Origin: a bacterium
Lineage (GTDB): Bacteria; Verrucomicrobiota; Verrucomicrobiia; Limisphaerales; J093
Direction: 5' to 3'
DNA: 64,000 nucleotides
Assembly: GCA_021780105.1 (NCBI GenBank)
Contig: JAJXZJ010000029.1
Coordinates: 1-64,000 of the forward strand
How positions within the stretch are numbered: the stretch's first letter is position 1; every line of letters begins with the position of its first letter. Shown piece by piece: positions 53,441 through 62,677 of this stretch. The notes under the pieces were generated by a model. The model was not told where the DNA came from. It made no database searches and worked only from the letters and a program-made list of their open reading frames with translations. The position numbers and the translations under genes are program-made.

Positions 53441-53817
53441 CTGCGGTCAATTTTCGTGAGGTTGAAGATTTCCCCAATGGTGAAGCCGGCGCGAAGGGCG
53501 TGGCGGATGAAGAAGATGCGTTCGGCGTTGGGAACGGTGAGCTTTCGCGAGATCACGTCTCGCGGGGGGTGTCGCGGTCGCCATAGACTTCAGTGCCAAG
53601 GCGCCAACGGCTTGCCGTCGCCGCCCAGGCCGCTGCGGCCAATCTCCAGCGAACGCAGGCATTTTTGCAGCCTTTCCTTGAAGGTGCGGCCGATGCTCAT
53701 GGCCTCGCCGACGGAGTTCATCTGCGTGTTCAGCGTCGGGTCGGCCTGCGGGAATTTCTCGAAGGCGAAGCGCGGAACCTTCACAACCACCTAATTGGTT
53801 GGCGCGAAGCTCCGTCG
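53441..53817 (-). pseudogene. Decayed carB fragment (second partial copy)
   Basis: The minus strand encodes [58 protein letters not shown] and, after a single-base loss, [43 protein letters not shown]. This is CarB from about residue 355 to 470, near identical over 60 residues to the copy at the window start but with substitutions (for example TTQMKS to NTQMNS), small gaps and frameshifts. The fragment lacks both ends. The 53289-53440 and 53818-53977 flanks hold nothing recognised. It is a genomic remnant, not a functional enzyme. Confidence 0.93.
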
Positions 53818-53977
53818 GGCCATGAAAGTGACCCGGTCCTGGCGGCTCGCGCGGGACGTCCGCTCCACCGGCCGTCCCAATTCGGGCACTGCCGCGCATT
53901 CGCCGGCTTGACTGTTGGCGCGATTGCGGCAAGCGTGGCGCGACGGTGTTCCGCCCTGTTTGGCTGCAATCTGAATC

Positions 53978-54961
53978 ATGAACGACCCCGCCATGAAGCC
54001 CATGCTGGCGCTGGCCTTGTATAGTGCGCTCCTGTTTTCCACCTCGTGGGCGGGCGGCAGCTTCCCGTTGCGGCTTGGCCTGACGCACGCGCGGATTCAG
54101 GTGGCGATCAGTTTCGTCGCCGGCCTCATGCTGGGGATGGCGCTGCTGCATTTCATTCCACACGCCGAATCCCAGCTTCATTCCCTGGACACCACGATGG
54201 CCTGGGCCATGGGCGGTTTCCTGGTGATGTTCTTCCTGCAACGTTTCCTGCACTACCATCAGCACGAACTGCCGGAGGAAACTGCGGGCAACCGCGAAGA
54301 TCACGCGGGTGAAGCCCACGTGCATGAACACGCGCATCACGACGGTCATGGCCAGGCGCACGCAGCGGAGTCCCCGGCGCACCGTCACGCCGGGCCGCTG
54401 GCCTGGGTGGGAACGGCGGCGGGCCTGACGCTGCACTCGCTGCTCGACGGCCTGGCCCTGGCCGCCGCCGTGGCGATGGAATCACGCGGCCACAGCGTGT
54501 TCGTCGGCTTCGGCACCGCGCTGGCGGTCATCCTCCACAAACCGTTCGACGCGATGGCGATTTCCACCTTGATGGGCGCCAGCGGCTGTTCCCGCCAGGC
54601 GCGGCAATGGCTCAATTTCCTCTTTGCGTTGACCGCTCCCATCGGCGTGATGCTGTTTTATGTCGGCGCCAGCCGGTGGGCCGGAGAGGACGCGCCGTTG
54701 CTCGGCCGCGCGCTGGCCTTCTGCGCCGGCACGTTCCTGTGCATCGCGTGCAGCGACCTCCTGCCGGAACTGCAATTCCACTCGCACGACCGGTTCAAGC
54801 TCTCTGTCGCGCTGCTCGGCGGGCTGGGTGTCGCAATCCTGATTGGCCTGTTTGAAACCGGGGGCCACGACCACGGCCACCAGGCCGGCCTGAACGGCCG
54901 GCCGCCGGTCGCCTTCACCGCGCCGGCCGCGGGACCATTTCGTTCAGCCGCTCACTCGTAG
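53978..54961 (+). CDS. ZIP-family metal transporter
   Basis: ZIP permeases import divalent cations such as zinc, iron or manganese into the cytoplasm. The 327-residue protein has eight hydrophobic segments; the metal-site helices IV and V appear as LTLHSLLDGLALAAAVAME and VILHKPFDAMAISTL. A histidine-rich cytosolic loop lies between helices III and IV (HYHQHELPEE...HVHEHAHHDGHGQAHAAESPAHRH), and a second His-rich patch is near the end (GGHDHGHQ). Start ATG 53978; a second ATG lies five codons on. Its end overlaps the convergent URO-D gene by ten bases. Which metal it carries is not known. Confidence 0.92.
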   Translation: MNDPAMKPMLALALYSALLFSTSWAGGSFPLRLGLTHARIQVAISFVAGLMLGMALLHFIPHAESQLHSLDTTMAWAMGGFLVMFFLQRFLHYHQHELPEETAGNREDHAGEAHVHEHAHHDGHGQAHAAESPAHRHAGPLAWVGTAAGLTLHSLLDGLALAAAVAMESRGHSVFVGFGTALAVILHKPFDAMAISTLMGASGCSRQARQWLNFLFALTAPIGVMLFYVGASRWAGEDAPLLGRALAFCAGTFLCIACSDLLPELQFHSHDRFKLSVALLGGLGVAILIGLFETGGHDHGHQAGLNGRPPVAFTAPAAGPFRSAAHS

Positions 54962-56193
54962 CGGCCGGCGGCCAGCGCCGCGTCCAACATGGCCGCGATG
55001 TTTTCCGGCGGCACGTCGGCCATGATGTTGTGAACCTGCTGGAAGACAAAGCCGCCGCCGGGCTTGAGGATTTGCACCTGTTGCTGGACATGTGCCCGCA
55101 CCTGCTCCACCGAGCCGCGGGCAAGCAGCTCACGGGTGTCGCAGCCCCCGCCCCAGAAGGTGAGTCGCGTGCCAAAATCCCGTTTCAATCCGGCCGCCTC
55201 CATCCCGCGACAGGAGATTTGCACCGGATTGATCGTGTCGAGGCCGGCTTCGATCAGGCCCGGCAACAATTCGCGCACGCCGCCACAGCAGTGCAGCATG
55301 ATTTTGATGTGCGGCGCCAGTTGCCTGGCGCGCTGCCACATCAGGCGTTCGCGCGGCTGGAAAAATTCGCGATACATCGCCGGCGACACCTGCGGCCCGC
55401 GCTGCGAACCGAGATCGTCGCCGAATAAAACGATGTCCACGTGCGCGCCCACTGCGCCTAGAAACGACTCCAGATTGGCCAGGTGTAGTTCCACCAGCAC
55501 GTCCAGAAACTGGTGCGCGCGGCGCGGATCGCCGGCCAGCAGCATCAGGAAGTTGTCGTTGCGATACAACATCTGCCCCTGCTCCAGCAGGTTTCCGCCA
55601 AACAACGCAATGATGGCCCGGTCGGTCCGCTCGCGCAGACAGCGCGCGCCTTCGGCCAGGCGGCCGGCGCCGTCCGGCCCGGCCACGAGCGGCCCCGGCG
55701 GCGACGCCACGACGTTCCACATGCTTTCAGCCAGATGGTCGCCGAGGTGCGCCAGGTCGTCCTGCTCCGCAAATGGCCAATACACCTGCTCGAAATACAG
55801 CACGCCGTCCGGCATCTGGGCGATGACGCGGCCCGAGTCCGACAGCACCACCCACCGGCCGCTTTCACGGCGCAACTTCACCCACGCCGGCATCAGGCAA
55901 GGCGTGCCGTCCGGCAGCGTCCACTCCTGCCAGTCGCGGTCGTCCAGCGCGAAGCCGCGGCCCATTTCGAGCGCGTCAATGTGAAACCGCGCCAGCACGT
56001 CGTCGTCCACGATGGCGAGTTGCTGGACGGGATCGTAAACGCGGATTGGCCGCGGCGGCAGTCCGAGATGCCGGCGCAAACGCGCATACGCCAGGGCGGC
56101 AATCCCGGAGGAGCGATGCCCGGAGAGGTCGAGCGGAACCCGGTCGGCTTCCTGATGATTCAGAGCGGCGAGGACGCGTTGGCGTGCTGTCAT
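54952..56193 (-). CDS. Uroporphyrinogen decarboxylase-fold (URO-D family) protein
   Basis: About 413 residues starting at MTARQRVLAALNHQEADRVPLDLSGH, a typical opening for the MtaA/CmuA/HemE-like group. The family includes true uroporphyrinogen decarboxylases and corrinoid-dependent methyltransferases. Visible are PVQQLAIVDDDVLARFHIDA, VDIVLFGDDLGSQRGPQVSPAMYREFFQPRERLMWQ and IKIMLHCCGGVRELLPGLIEAGLDTINPVQISCRGMEA, where HCCG is a plausible metal-ligand site seen in methyltransferase members. Verrucomicrobiota often carry many paralogues. The exact reaction is unknown; haem synthesis is less likely than methyl transfer. Confidence 0.85.
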   Translation of the reverse strand: MTARQRVLAALNHQEADRVPLDLSGHRSSGIAALAYARLRRHLGLPPRPIRVYDPVQQLAIVDDDVLARFHIDALEMGRGFALDDRDWQEWTLPDGTPCLMPAWVKLRRESGRWVVLSDSGRVIAQMPDGVLYFEQVYWPFAEQDDLAHLGDHLAESMWNVVASPPGPLVAGPDGAGRLAEGARCLRERTDRAIIALFGGNLLEQGQMLYRNDNFLMLLAGDPRRAHQFLDVLVELHLANLESFLGAVGAHVDIVLFGDDLGSQRGPQVSPAMYREFFQPRERLMWQRARQLAPHIKIMLHCCGGVRELLPGLIEAGLDTINPVQISCRGMEAAGLKRDFGTRLTFWGGGCDTRELLARGSVEQVRAHVQQQVQILKPGGGFVFQQVHNIMADVPPENIAAMLDAALAAGRYE

Positions 56194-56298
56194 GATTGAC
56201 AGGCGATTAAACCGCGCCGCCGGCGCGGTCAAGCCGCGATTCGCGTCCGGCCACAAATTGGCTCCGGCCCAGCCGGGGATGCCCGTCGGCCGCCGCCT

Positions 56299-56691
56299 TC
56301 AGCCCTGCGGTTGCCCGTCCAGCGCCGCCTGGGCCGCTGCGAGCAGCGCCCCGGCCTCGAGCGGCTTTTCCAGGAAGGCCGTTGCGCCCAGCGCCAGACA
56401 TTTGCTCCTCACGTCCGGCGAACCCAGGGCCGTGATGACAATGACCGGCACGTGCGGAAACGCGCTTTTGACGGCCGTGAGAATGTTCGAACCGTTGACG
56501 ACGGGCATTCGCAGGTCGGTAATGACCAGGTCAAACTGGCCGTGGCGCGTTTCCAGGTGATCCGCCGCCTCGCCGCCCCAGACGGCAGCGGTGACATTGG
56601 CGCCTTCGCTGGTCAGCACTTTGCTGAGCGCGCGAAGCATGCCGGCGTCATCATCCACCACCAGCACCGTTTTGTTGTGTAAACTGCTCAT
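56299..56691 (-). CDS. Single-domain response regulator (receiver only)
   Basis: A 130-residue CheY-like protein started at MSSLHNKTVLVVDDDAG (56691). The acidic pocket VVDDD, phospho-acceptor Asp in LVITDLRMPVVNGS, Thr in VIVITAL and Lys in FLEKPL are all present. No output domain, so it acts by protein binding. It diverges from the hybrid kinase gene 284 bases away and could be part of its phosphorelay. Confidence 0.92.
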   Translation of the reverse strand: MSSLHNKTVLVVDDDAGMLRALSKVLTSEGANVTAAVWGGEAADHLETRHGQFDLVITDLRMPVVNGSNILTAVKSAFPHVPVIVITALGSPDVRSKCLALGATAFLEKPLEAGALLAAAQAALDGQPQG

Positions 56692-56974
56692 CGCCGGAAA
56701 AGGTGCGCGCAACCGGGCGGCCAAACAACTCTGTTTTGGGTGACGCCCCGGACCGGCGACCGCTCGTTACCCGGATGCCAGGCGGCTGGCACCGCATCGC
56801 CGCTGGTCTGACCACGCCCGGAACTCCAACCTTCTGAAAGAATGCAAAGAATTAGCCCTTGCAACGTTCGTGCGCAAAAATATCATCTTTCAATCCGGTG
56901 ACGAAAGTCTTCACACAACAAGACCTGCAGGTTGGAACTGCCGCTTTCGGGCGGAGCGCTGATATGCGTTCCGT

Positions 56975-59900
56975 ATGACCGAGCGTTGTTCCAAGCCCTT
57001 CGTTCCGCCTTGGAAATGGCTGTTGTCATTTGCGTTGGGCTATTTTGCGTCGGCCATCGTGGCGGCCGCGTTCCGGTTCCCGCCCGCTCCCTTGGCCTGT
57101 TACTGGTTGCCAGCCGGGCTTTATCTGGGCGTCCTGCTGCGGTGTCCAAGCCACTCCTGGCCGTGGTTCGTGCTTGCGGCGTTTCCCGCTAACCTGGCTT
57201 TCGACTTGCTGTCCGGCCGCGGTCCAGCAACAAGCCTGCTGCTCTTCGCGGGCTGTTCCGGTGCAACCCTGGCGGCGGCCTGGCTGGTGCGGCGCTGGGT
57301 GACCGATCGCCCGACGCTCGCGAACGTCCACGAGGTGGTCACGGTCTTCCTGGTGGCGGCTCTGGTTGATTCCACCCTCAGTGCCACGATTTGTTCAGCG
57401 ACGCTTTCACTCACTGCGCCACTGGTTTCCGGGGGGACGGATGGCCCTTCTGGTGCGCCGGGAATCTGGCGGGAATCCTCCTTTTCACGCCGATCGTGCT
57501 GAGTTGTGGCCGGCCCAATTCCCGGGCGCTCTCGTGGGAAACCACGCGTCAGATCAAAGCGGCGGCGCTGGTCGTTGCCCTCATTGGATGCGCGTGGTTT
57601 GCTTTTGCCCCGTCCGGCGCTTCGATGATCGTCAAGCGCTACATGGTCATACCTTTGCTGATCTGGGCCGGCGTCAGCTTCGGCACCCCGGGGGCGGCGG
57701 TTGCCAACCTGTTGGTCGGCCTCGTGGCGGGCTGGCACAGTATGCACGGCCACCCGGCTTTCCTCGTCGCGGGCGCAGCCAGCCGCATCGAACAGGCGGT
57801 GGACCTCCAGATATTCCTGTCGCTGGGGGCGATCAGTTCCCTGCTGGCGGCCGCATTCCTCGCGGAGCGCCAACGGGCGGAGCAAGCGTTGCGGGATGCA
57901 GAAAGCCGCACACGCCGTCTCAACCGCGTGCTGCGGGCAATCCACGAGGTTCACGGGCTCCTGGCGGCCGAAAAGAACCGACGACGGTTGTTGCAGGGCG
58001 TATGCGAAATCCTGCTCCGCACGCGCGGTTATGTTTCGATCTGGGTCGGCGAGCCGGACCACGACTCCCGGAAAGTGGTTCCACTGGCCCACGCCGGCAT
58101 CGCGGCGGCGTTCTGGAAGCACGCCCCCATCACCTGGGATGACAGCCCGCTCGGCCGCGGCCCGACCGGCACCGCCATCCGCGAACGTCGCACCGTCGTG
58201 TTTGACGACCTTGCCAACGACCCTCGTTTCGCTCCCTGGCGCGACCCGGTGGTCGCCCTCGGCGGAGCCTCGATTGCCTCGATACCGCTCATTCACCAGG
58301 AACGGCTCCGGGGCGTGCTGACGGTCAAGGCCGATCGGCCGCGGGCCTTCGACGCCGAGGAGGTGGAACTGCTGAACGACCTGGCCAATGACATCGCCCA
58401 CGCGCTGCAAAGCCTCGAAACCGCGGTGGCGCTGGAGGAGCTGAACGCCACCTTGGAACGACGCGTGGGGGAGCGGACGTGCGAACTCAGCGAAAGTGAG
58501 GCGCGTCTCCGGCTCACCCAATTCTCCGTGGACCGCGTCGGCGATTGCGTCTTGTGGACGCACGCCGACGGCCGCGTGGCCAACGTGAACGAGGCGGCCT
58601 GCCGCACCTTCGGTTATTCCCGCGACGAGTTCCTGCGCCTCACGATTCCCGATTTGGATGCGGATTGCCCGGCTGCGGCCTACGCGTTGTTTTGGGAGCA
58701 AATCCAGGTTTGCGGCTCGTTTGTCCTGGAGCACAATTTGCGACGCAAATCGGGTGAACCATTCACGGGCGAGGTCCGCGTCACTTACGTCGAATTCGAC
58801 GGCAAGAAATACAGCTTCGTCCTCATTCGCGACATCACCGAGCGCAAACACGCGGAGCAGACCCGGCAAATGTTCGCCGAAGAGATTCATGATCTCTACA
58901 ACCGCGCCCCGTGCGGCTACCACAGCCTCGATCCCGAAGGCACATTCCTCCAAATCAACGATACGGAGCTCCAGTGGCTGGGCTACACGCGCGAGGAACT
59001 CGTTGGCCGCAAGCAATTCAGCGACCTGCTCACCCCGGAAAGCCAGCGGACGTTCGCAGCCAACTTCCCGCTGTTCCGGCAGCGCGGCTGGGTGAATGAC
59101 GTCGAGTTCGATCTGGTGCGAAAGGACGGCACGCTGCTGCCCGTGCTCCTCAATGCCACGGCGGTGACAAGTCCGGCGGGCGAGTTCTTGCGCAGCCGTT
59201 CGACCATGTTCGACGACAGCAAACGCCGGGCGGTCCAAAACGAGCTGCGTCAGGCGCGGGACGCCGCGGAATCGGCCAACCGCGCCAAGAGCGTCTTTCT
59301 GGCCAACATGTCGCATGAAATCCGCACGCCGTTGAACGCGATTCTCGGCTACACGCAGTTGCTGCAGCACGCGGAAGCCTTGCCCGTGGAAGCGCGCGAG
59401 AAGATCAGGATCATCAACCGCAGCGGCGCGCACCTGCTCGATTTGATCAACGCGGTGCTCGAAATGTCCAAGATCGAATCCGGCCGCGTGGCCGTCGAGC
59501 CAACGACCTTTGATCTCCACGCGTTGCTGGCAGATTTGGCCGGGATTTTCCGCCTGCAGTCCGAAAGCAAACGACTGGCATTCACGGTGGTCAACGGCGA
59601 CGGTTTGCCCCGTCATCTCCGGGCGGACGAACCGAAGCTACGCCAGGTGTTGGTGAACCTGCTCGGCAACGCCTTCAAGTTCACCGAACGCGGCCGCGTG
59701 GAACTGCGGGCGGCGGTGGTCGAGGACGGCGGTTCCTCATGGTTGCGCGCCGAGGTGGAGGACACGGGCGCCGGCATCGCACCCGCGGAACAAAGCCGGT
59801 TGTTCCAGCAATTCGAGCAAACCAGCAGCGGGCGCCAGCTCCAGTCCGGCAGCGGACTTGGCCTGGCGATCAGCCGCCAATTCGCCCGCTTGATGGGCGG

Positions 59901-60672
59901 TGATTTGACCGTGACCAGCCGCGAGGGACACGGCAGCACCTTTTGTCTCAAGGTTCCCGTCCTTGTCGCCGGCCGCTCCGCCGCAGGTGAACCCGCGGAA
60001 ATCCGCCATGTGGCCGGGCTGGCGCCGGGACAGCCGGAGTTCCGGATTCTGGTCGTGGATGACCATCAGGAGAATCGCCGTTGGCTCGGCGAATTTCTGC
60101 GTCTGGCCGGTTTCCTCGTCCGCGAGGTAGCCGATGGCGAAGAAGCAATCCGCGTCGGGGAAACCTGGAAACCCCATCTGGTGCTGACCGACCTGCGGAT
60201 GCCGGGGATGGACGGCTTTGAGGTGACGCGACGCATCAAGGCCGGTCCGCGCGGCCGCGAGACGGTGGTTGTGGTGTTGACGGCAGCGGTGTTCCAGGAG
60301 GAGCAGGAAGCCATTCTGGCGGCCGGCGCGGCCGAAGTGCTGGCAAAGCCCATAGACAAGGACTTCCTCCTCGGTCGCATCGCGGCGCACCTGCCGGTCC
60401 GGTTCCTCTACACTGCCGAACCGGAAACGCCCGCGCCGGCAAACGGTTCGTCCGCCGGCGCGCCGCTTACACCGCAAGCCCTGGCAAACGTGCCGGCGAC
60501 ATTGCGGTCCGCCCTCCACGGCTGCGTGCTGCGCGGCGATTCACCCCGGCTGAACGCGCTGCTGCAGGACGTGGCCAGGCTGGATGCCACGCTGGGCGAC
60601 CGGCTGCGCGCCCTGGCCAGAAACTACGATTACGACACGCTCTCCCGACTCCTCGCCGAGCCATCCTTATGA
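56975..60672 (+). pseudogene. MASE1-GAF-PAS hybrid histidine kinase, interrupted by one frameshift
   Basis: Reads as one gene if one G is restored. The first part (56975-57430, MTERCSKPFVPPWKWLLSFALGYF...YWLPAGLYLGVLLRC...) is the N-terminal half of a MASE1 membrane sensor; the track's second ORF (57391-60672) continues GDGWPFWCAGNLAGILLFTPIVL, the other half. The join is at the six-G run 57431-57436; seven Gs would restore VSGGDGWPF. Then come a GAF domain, two PAS domains, HisKA FLANMSHEIRTPLNAILGY, HATPase (LVNLLGNAFKFTE, VEDTGAGI, GSGLGLAIS), a receiver (VVDDHQENRRW, VLTDLRMPGMDGF) and an Hpt-like tail lacking a clear His. The frameshift may be a sequencing error, a true pseudogene or slippage. 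It overlaps the next gene by ATGA. Confidence 0.85.
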
Positions 60673-61874
60673 CCTCTCCATCCTCTTCCTCCGCCGTGAT
60701 CATGATTGTGGACGATACGCCGGCCAACCTGGCGATGATGGAAGACATGCTGGTCGCGCAAGGTTATGGCGTCCGTTGTTTCCCACGCGGCCGGCTGGCC
60801 CTGGCCGCGGCCAGCGCCGAGCCGCCGAACCTCGTGCTGCTGGACGTCAACATGCCGGAAATGAACGGCTACGAAGTCTGCGCCGCGTTCAAAACCGATC
60901 CGCGCCTGGCCGACATCCCGATCATCTTTGTCAGCGCCCTCAACGACACGACGGACCAGGTCAAGGCCTTCAATGCCGGCGGCGTGGACTATGTGACCAA
61001 ACCGCTCAGGGTCGAGGAGGTGCTTGCCCGCGTGAAGACGCACCTTGACCTGCACCGGCTCCAGCAGGAACTCGAACGGCAGAACGCGCGGCTGGATGAA
61101 CTGGTCAGCCTCAAGACCCGGCAGCTCGCCGAGGCCCACCAGCGGCTCGCCATCCTCGACGAAGCCAAAAGCGACTTCCTGCGCCTGATTTCGCATGAAC
61201 TGCGCACGCCGCTGCACGGGCTGTTTTCTGTCGGCGACCTGCTCTTCGATGCCTGCCCGCCGGCGTCGTCCACCCAGTCGCTCAAAGACCTCTTTCAACA
61301 GTCCCGCGACCGGTTGCTCACCATCGTGGACGATGCGCTGCTGTTGACGCAGATCACCACGGACGCCAGCGCCATCGCCACAAACCCCGCTCCGCTCCGC
61401 CAAATCCTGCGCACCGCGGCCGGCCGCGTGGCGGCGTTCGCCAGCAGCCGCAAGGTCCAACTGGCGCCGATCCCGGACACTGGGTGCGTGGTTCGCGTTG
61501 ACGCCGCCCTGTGTGTGCGAGCGCTGCAAGCCCTGCTGGAAACCGCCGTCAAATTCTCCAGCCCGGGGGAAACCGTGCGGCTCGCAATCACGCCCGCCAA
61601 CCAAGAAACCGGCCTGGTAATCGAGGCCGCCGGCCGGGACATTCCCGCACAAACCCTCCCCAAAATCTTTCAATTGCTGGCCATTTCCGAGGCGATCGTT
61701 CCGGGCGGCGATCTGGGTCTGGCGGCACCGCTGGCCCGGCGGATCCTCCGACTCTTCGGCGGCGAGGTGACGGTGGAAAATCTGGTTCCCCCCGGCGTCC
61801 GGTTCACCGTCCAATTCAGCGCCTTGAAGTCCGCCTCCAACCCTGACAGCAACGCCACGCAGACAGACGCTTGA
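60669..61874 (+). CDS. Receiver-histidine-kinase hybrid with degenerate ATPase
   Basis: The 401-residue protein starts with a receiver domain (IMIVDDTPANLAMM, Asp in LVLLDVNMPEMNGYEVC, Lys in DYVTKPL), then a coiled coil and HisKA (DFLRLISHELRTPLHGLFSV). The ATPase part is eroded: the N box reads LLETAVKFSSPGE where NAxKF is expected (Ala/Val rather than Asn), the G1 box lacks DxGxG (AAGRDIPAQ), and only GGDLGLAAPLARR recalls G2. It may bind ATP weakly or serve as a phosphotransfer scaffold. The ATGA overlap with the upstream kinase gene shows translational coupling. Confidence 0.85.
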   Translation: MTSPSSSSAVIMIVDDTPANLAMMEDMLVAQGYGVRCFPRGRLALAAASAEPPNLVLLDVNMPEMNGYEVCAAFKTDPRLADIPIIFVSALNDTTDQVKAFNAGGVDYVTKPLRVEEVLARVKTHLDLHRLQQELERQNARLDELVSLKTRQLAEAHQRLAILDEAKSDFLRLISHELRTPLHGLFSVGDLLFDACPPASSTQSLKDLFQQSRDRLLTIVDDALLLTQITTDASAIATNPAPLRQILRTAAGRVAAFASSRKVQLAPIPDTGCVVRVDAALCVRALQALLETAVKFSSPGETVRLAITPANQETGLVIEAAGRDIPAQTLPKIFQLLAISEAIVPGGDLGLAAPLARRILRLFGGEVTVENLVPPGVRFTVQFSALKSASNPDSNATQTDA

Positions 61875-61968
61875 CGTCGCAACTGCTGCCCACGATCTCT
61901 GCCGACATCGCAGCGACTCGCTCAACGACAGGGCCGGCGCGGCATCGTGGCGGGTTTGCCGGCAAACC

Positions 61969-62649
61969 TTACCGCCAGTGGCCGCCCGCGCGATACCAGC
62001 CGTGGGGTCCGCGCTCCCAGTGCGTTCGCACCCAGACCCCGTGCGGATAGGGCGGCAACGCCCAGCGTCCGCCAATCCACACCCACGCACCGCCGTCCCA
62101 CACCCATTCGCCATCAATCCAGACATACTCCGGGCCGGGAGCAACCACGACCGTTTCCACCGGTGGCGCTGGCGGGGCCTGGGCAACGACCGGGTTGGCC
62201 GTGCTGATCATATAAGCGATCACCTTCTGGCTGACTCCCGCGTTGTGGAGATCAATGAGCGCATCCGCGTCCAGATGATAGACGGCGCGGGTGTTGCTGA
62301 TTTGCCCAATGATCACGTCGTCGCTCAAACCAGCCCGGCTCATGGACTTGATGTCGGCAATGCTTGGGGGCGGCCCGGGCGGTGGCGGATAATAGGGAGG
62401 CGGCGCGCTGCGTTGGCGGTCCATGCCGTGTCCGATCAATCCGCCGGTAATCAGTCCGGCGGCTCCGCCTATCAACGCGCCGGCCCCCGGATTGTGACGG
62501 TCGGCCAGGGCGCCAATGGCCGCCCCCGACGCGCCACCGATCAAAGCCCCGTTGGCGGTGTAATCGGGCCGCCCGCCGGGCGTCGTGCATCCGGCCAGCA
62601 GGCTGGCCAGCCCGATGACGCTGGCCGCTTTGATGGCGACAGTTTTCAT
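61969..62649 (-). CDS. Glycine-zipper lipoprotein with YXWGXW-like tail
   Basis: About 226 residues from MKTVAIKAASVIGLASLLAGCTTPG (62649); the lipobox LAGC marks an outer-membrane-type lipoprotein, and GGAAGGG-like AAGGGTGG precedes the start at a proper distance as an SD site. A glycine zipper (NGALIGGASGAAIGALADRHNPGAGALIGGAAGLITGGLIGHG) follows, typical of envelope proteins that span or insert in the outer membrane. Then the module SIADIKSMSRAGLSDDVIIGQISNTRAVYHLDADALIDLHNAGVSQKVIAYMI, shared with the neighbouring DUF6600 protein. The end is Trp-rich (YVWIDGEWVWDGGAWVWIGGRW...HWERGPHGWYRAGGHWR). Function unknown. Confidence 0.83.
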   Translation of the reverse strand: MKTVAIKAASVIGLASLLAGCTTPGGRPDYTANGALIGGASGAAIGALADRHNPGAGALIGGAAGLITGGLIGHGMDRQRSAPPPYYPPPPGPPPSIADIKSMSRAGLSDDVIIGQISNTRAVYHLDADALIDLHNAGVSQKVIAYMISTANPVVAQAPPAPPVETVVVAPGPEYVWIDGEWVWDGGAWVWIGGRWALPPYPHGVWVRTHWERGPHGWYRAGGHWR

Positions 62650-62677
62650 GTTCCACCCTTCCTTTGTCATAGTTTGA

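Noticed and set aside
57121-59616. 831-residue minus-strand ORF
   Set aside because: Antisense of the hybrid kinase, which has intact HisKA, HATPase and receiver motifs on the plus strand.
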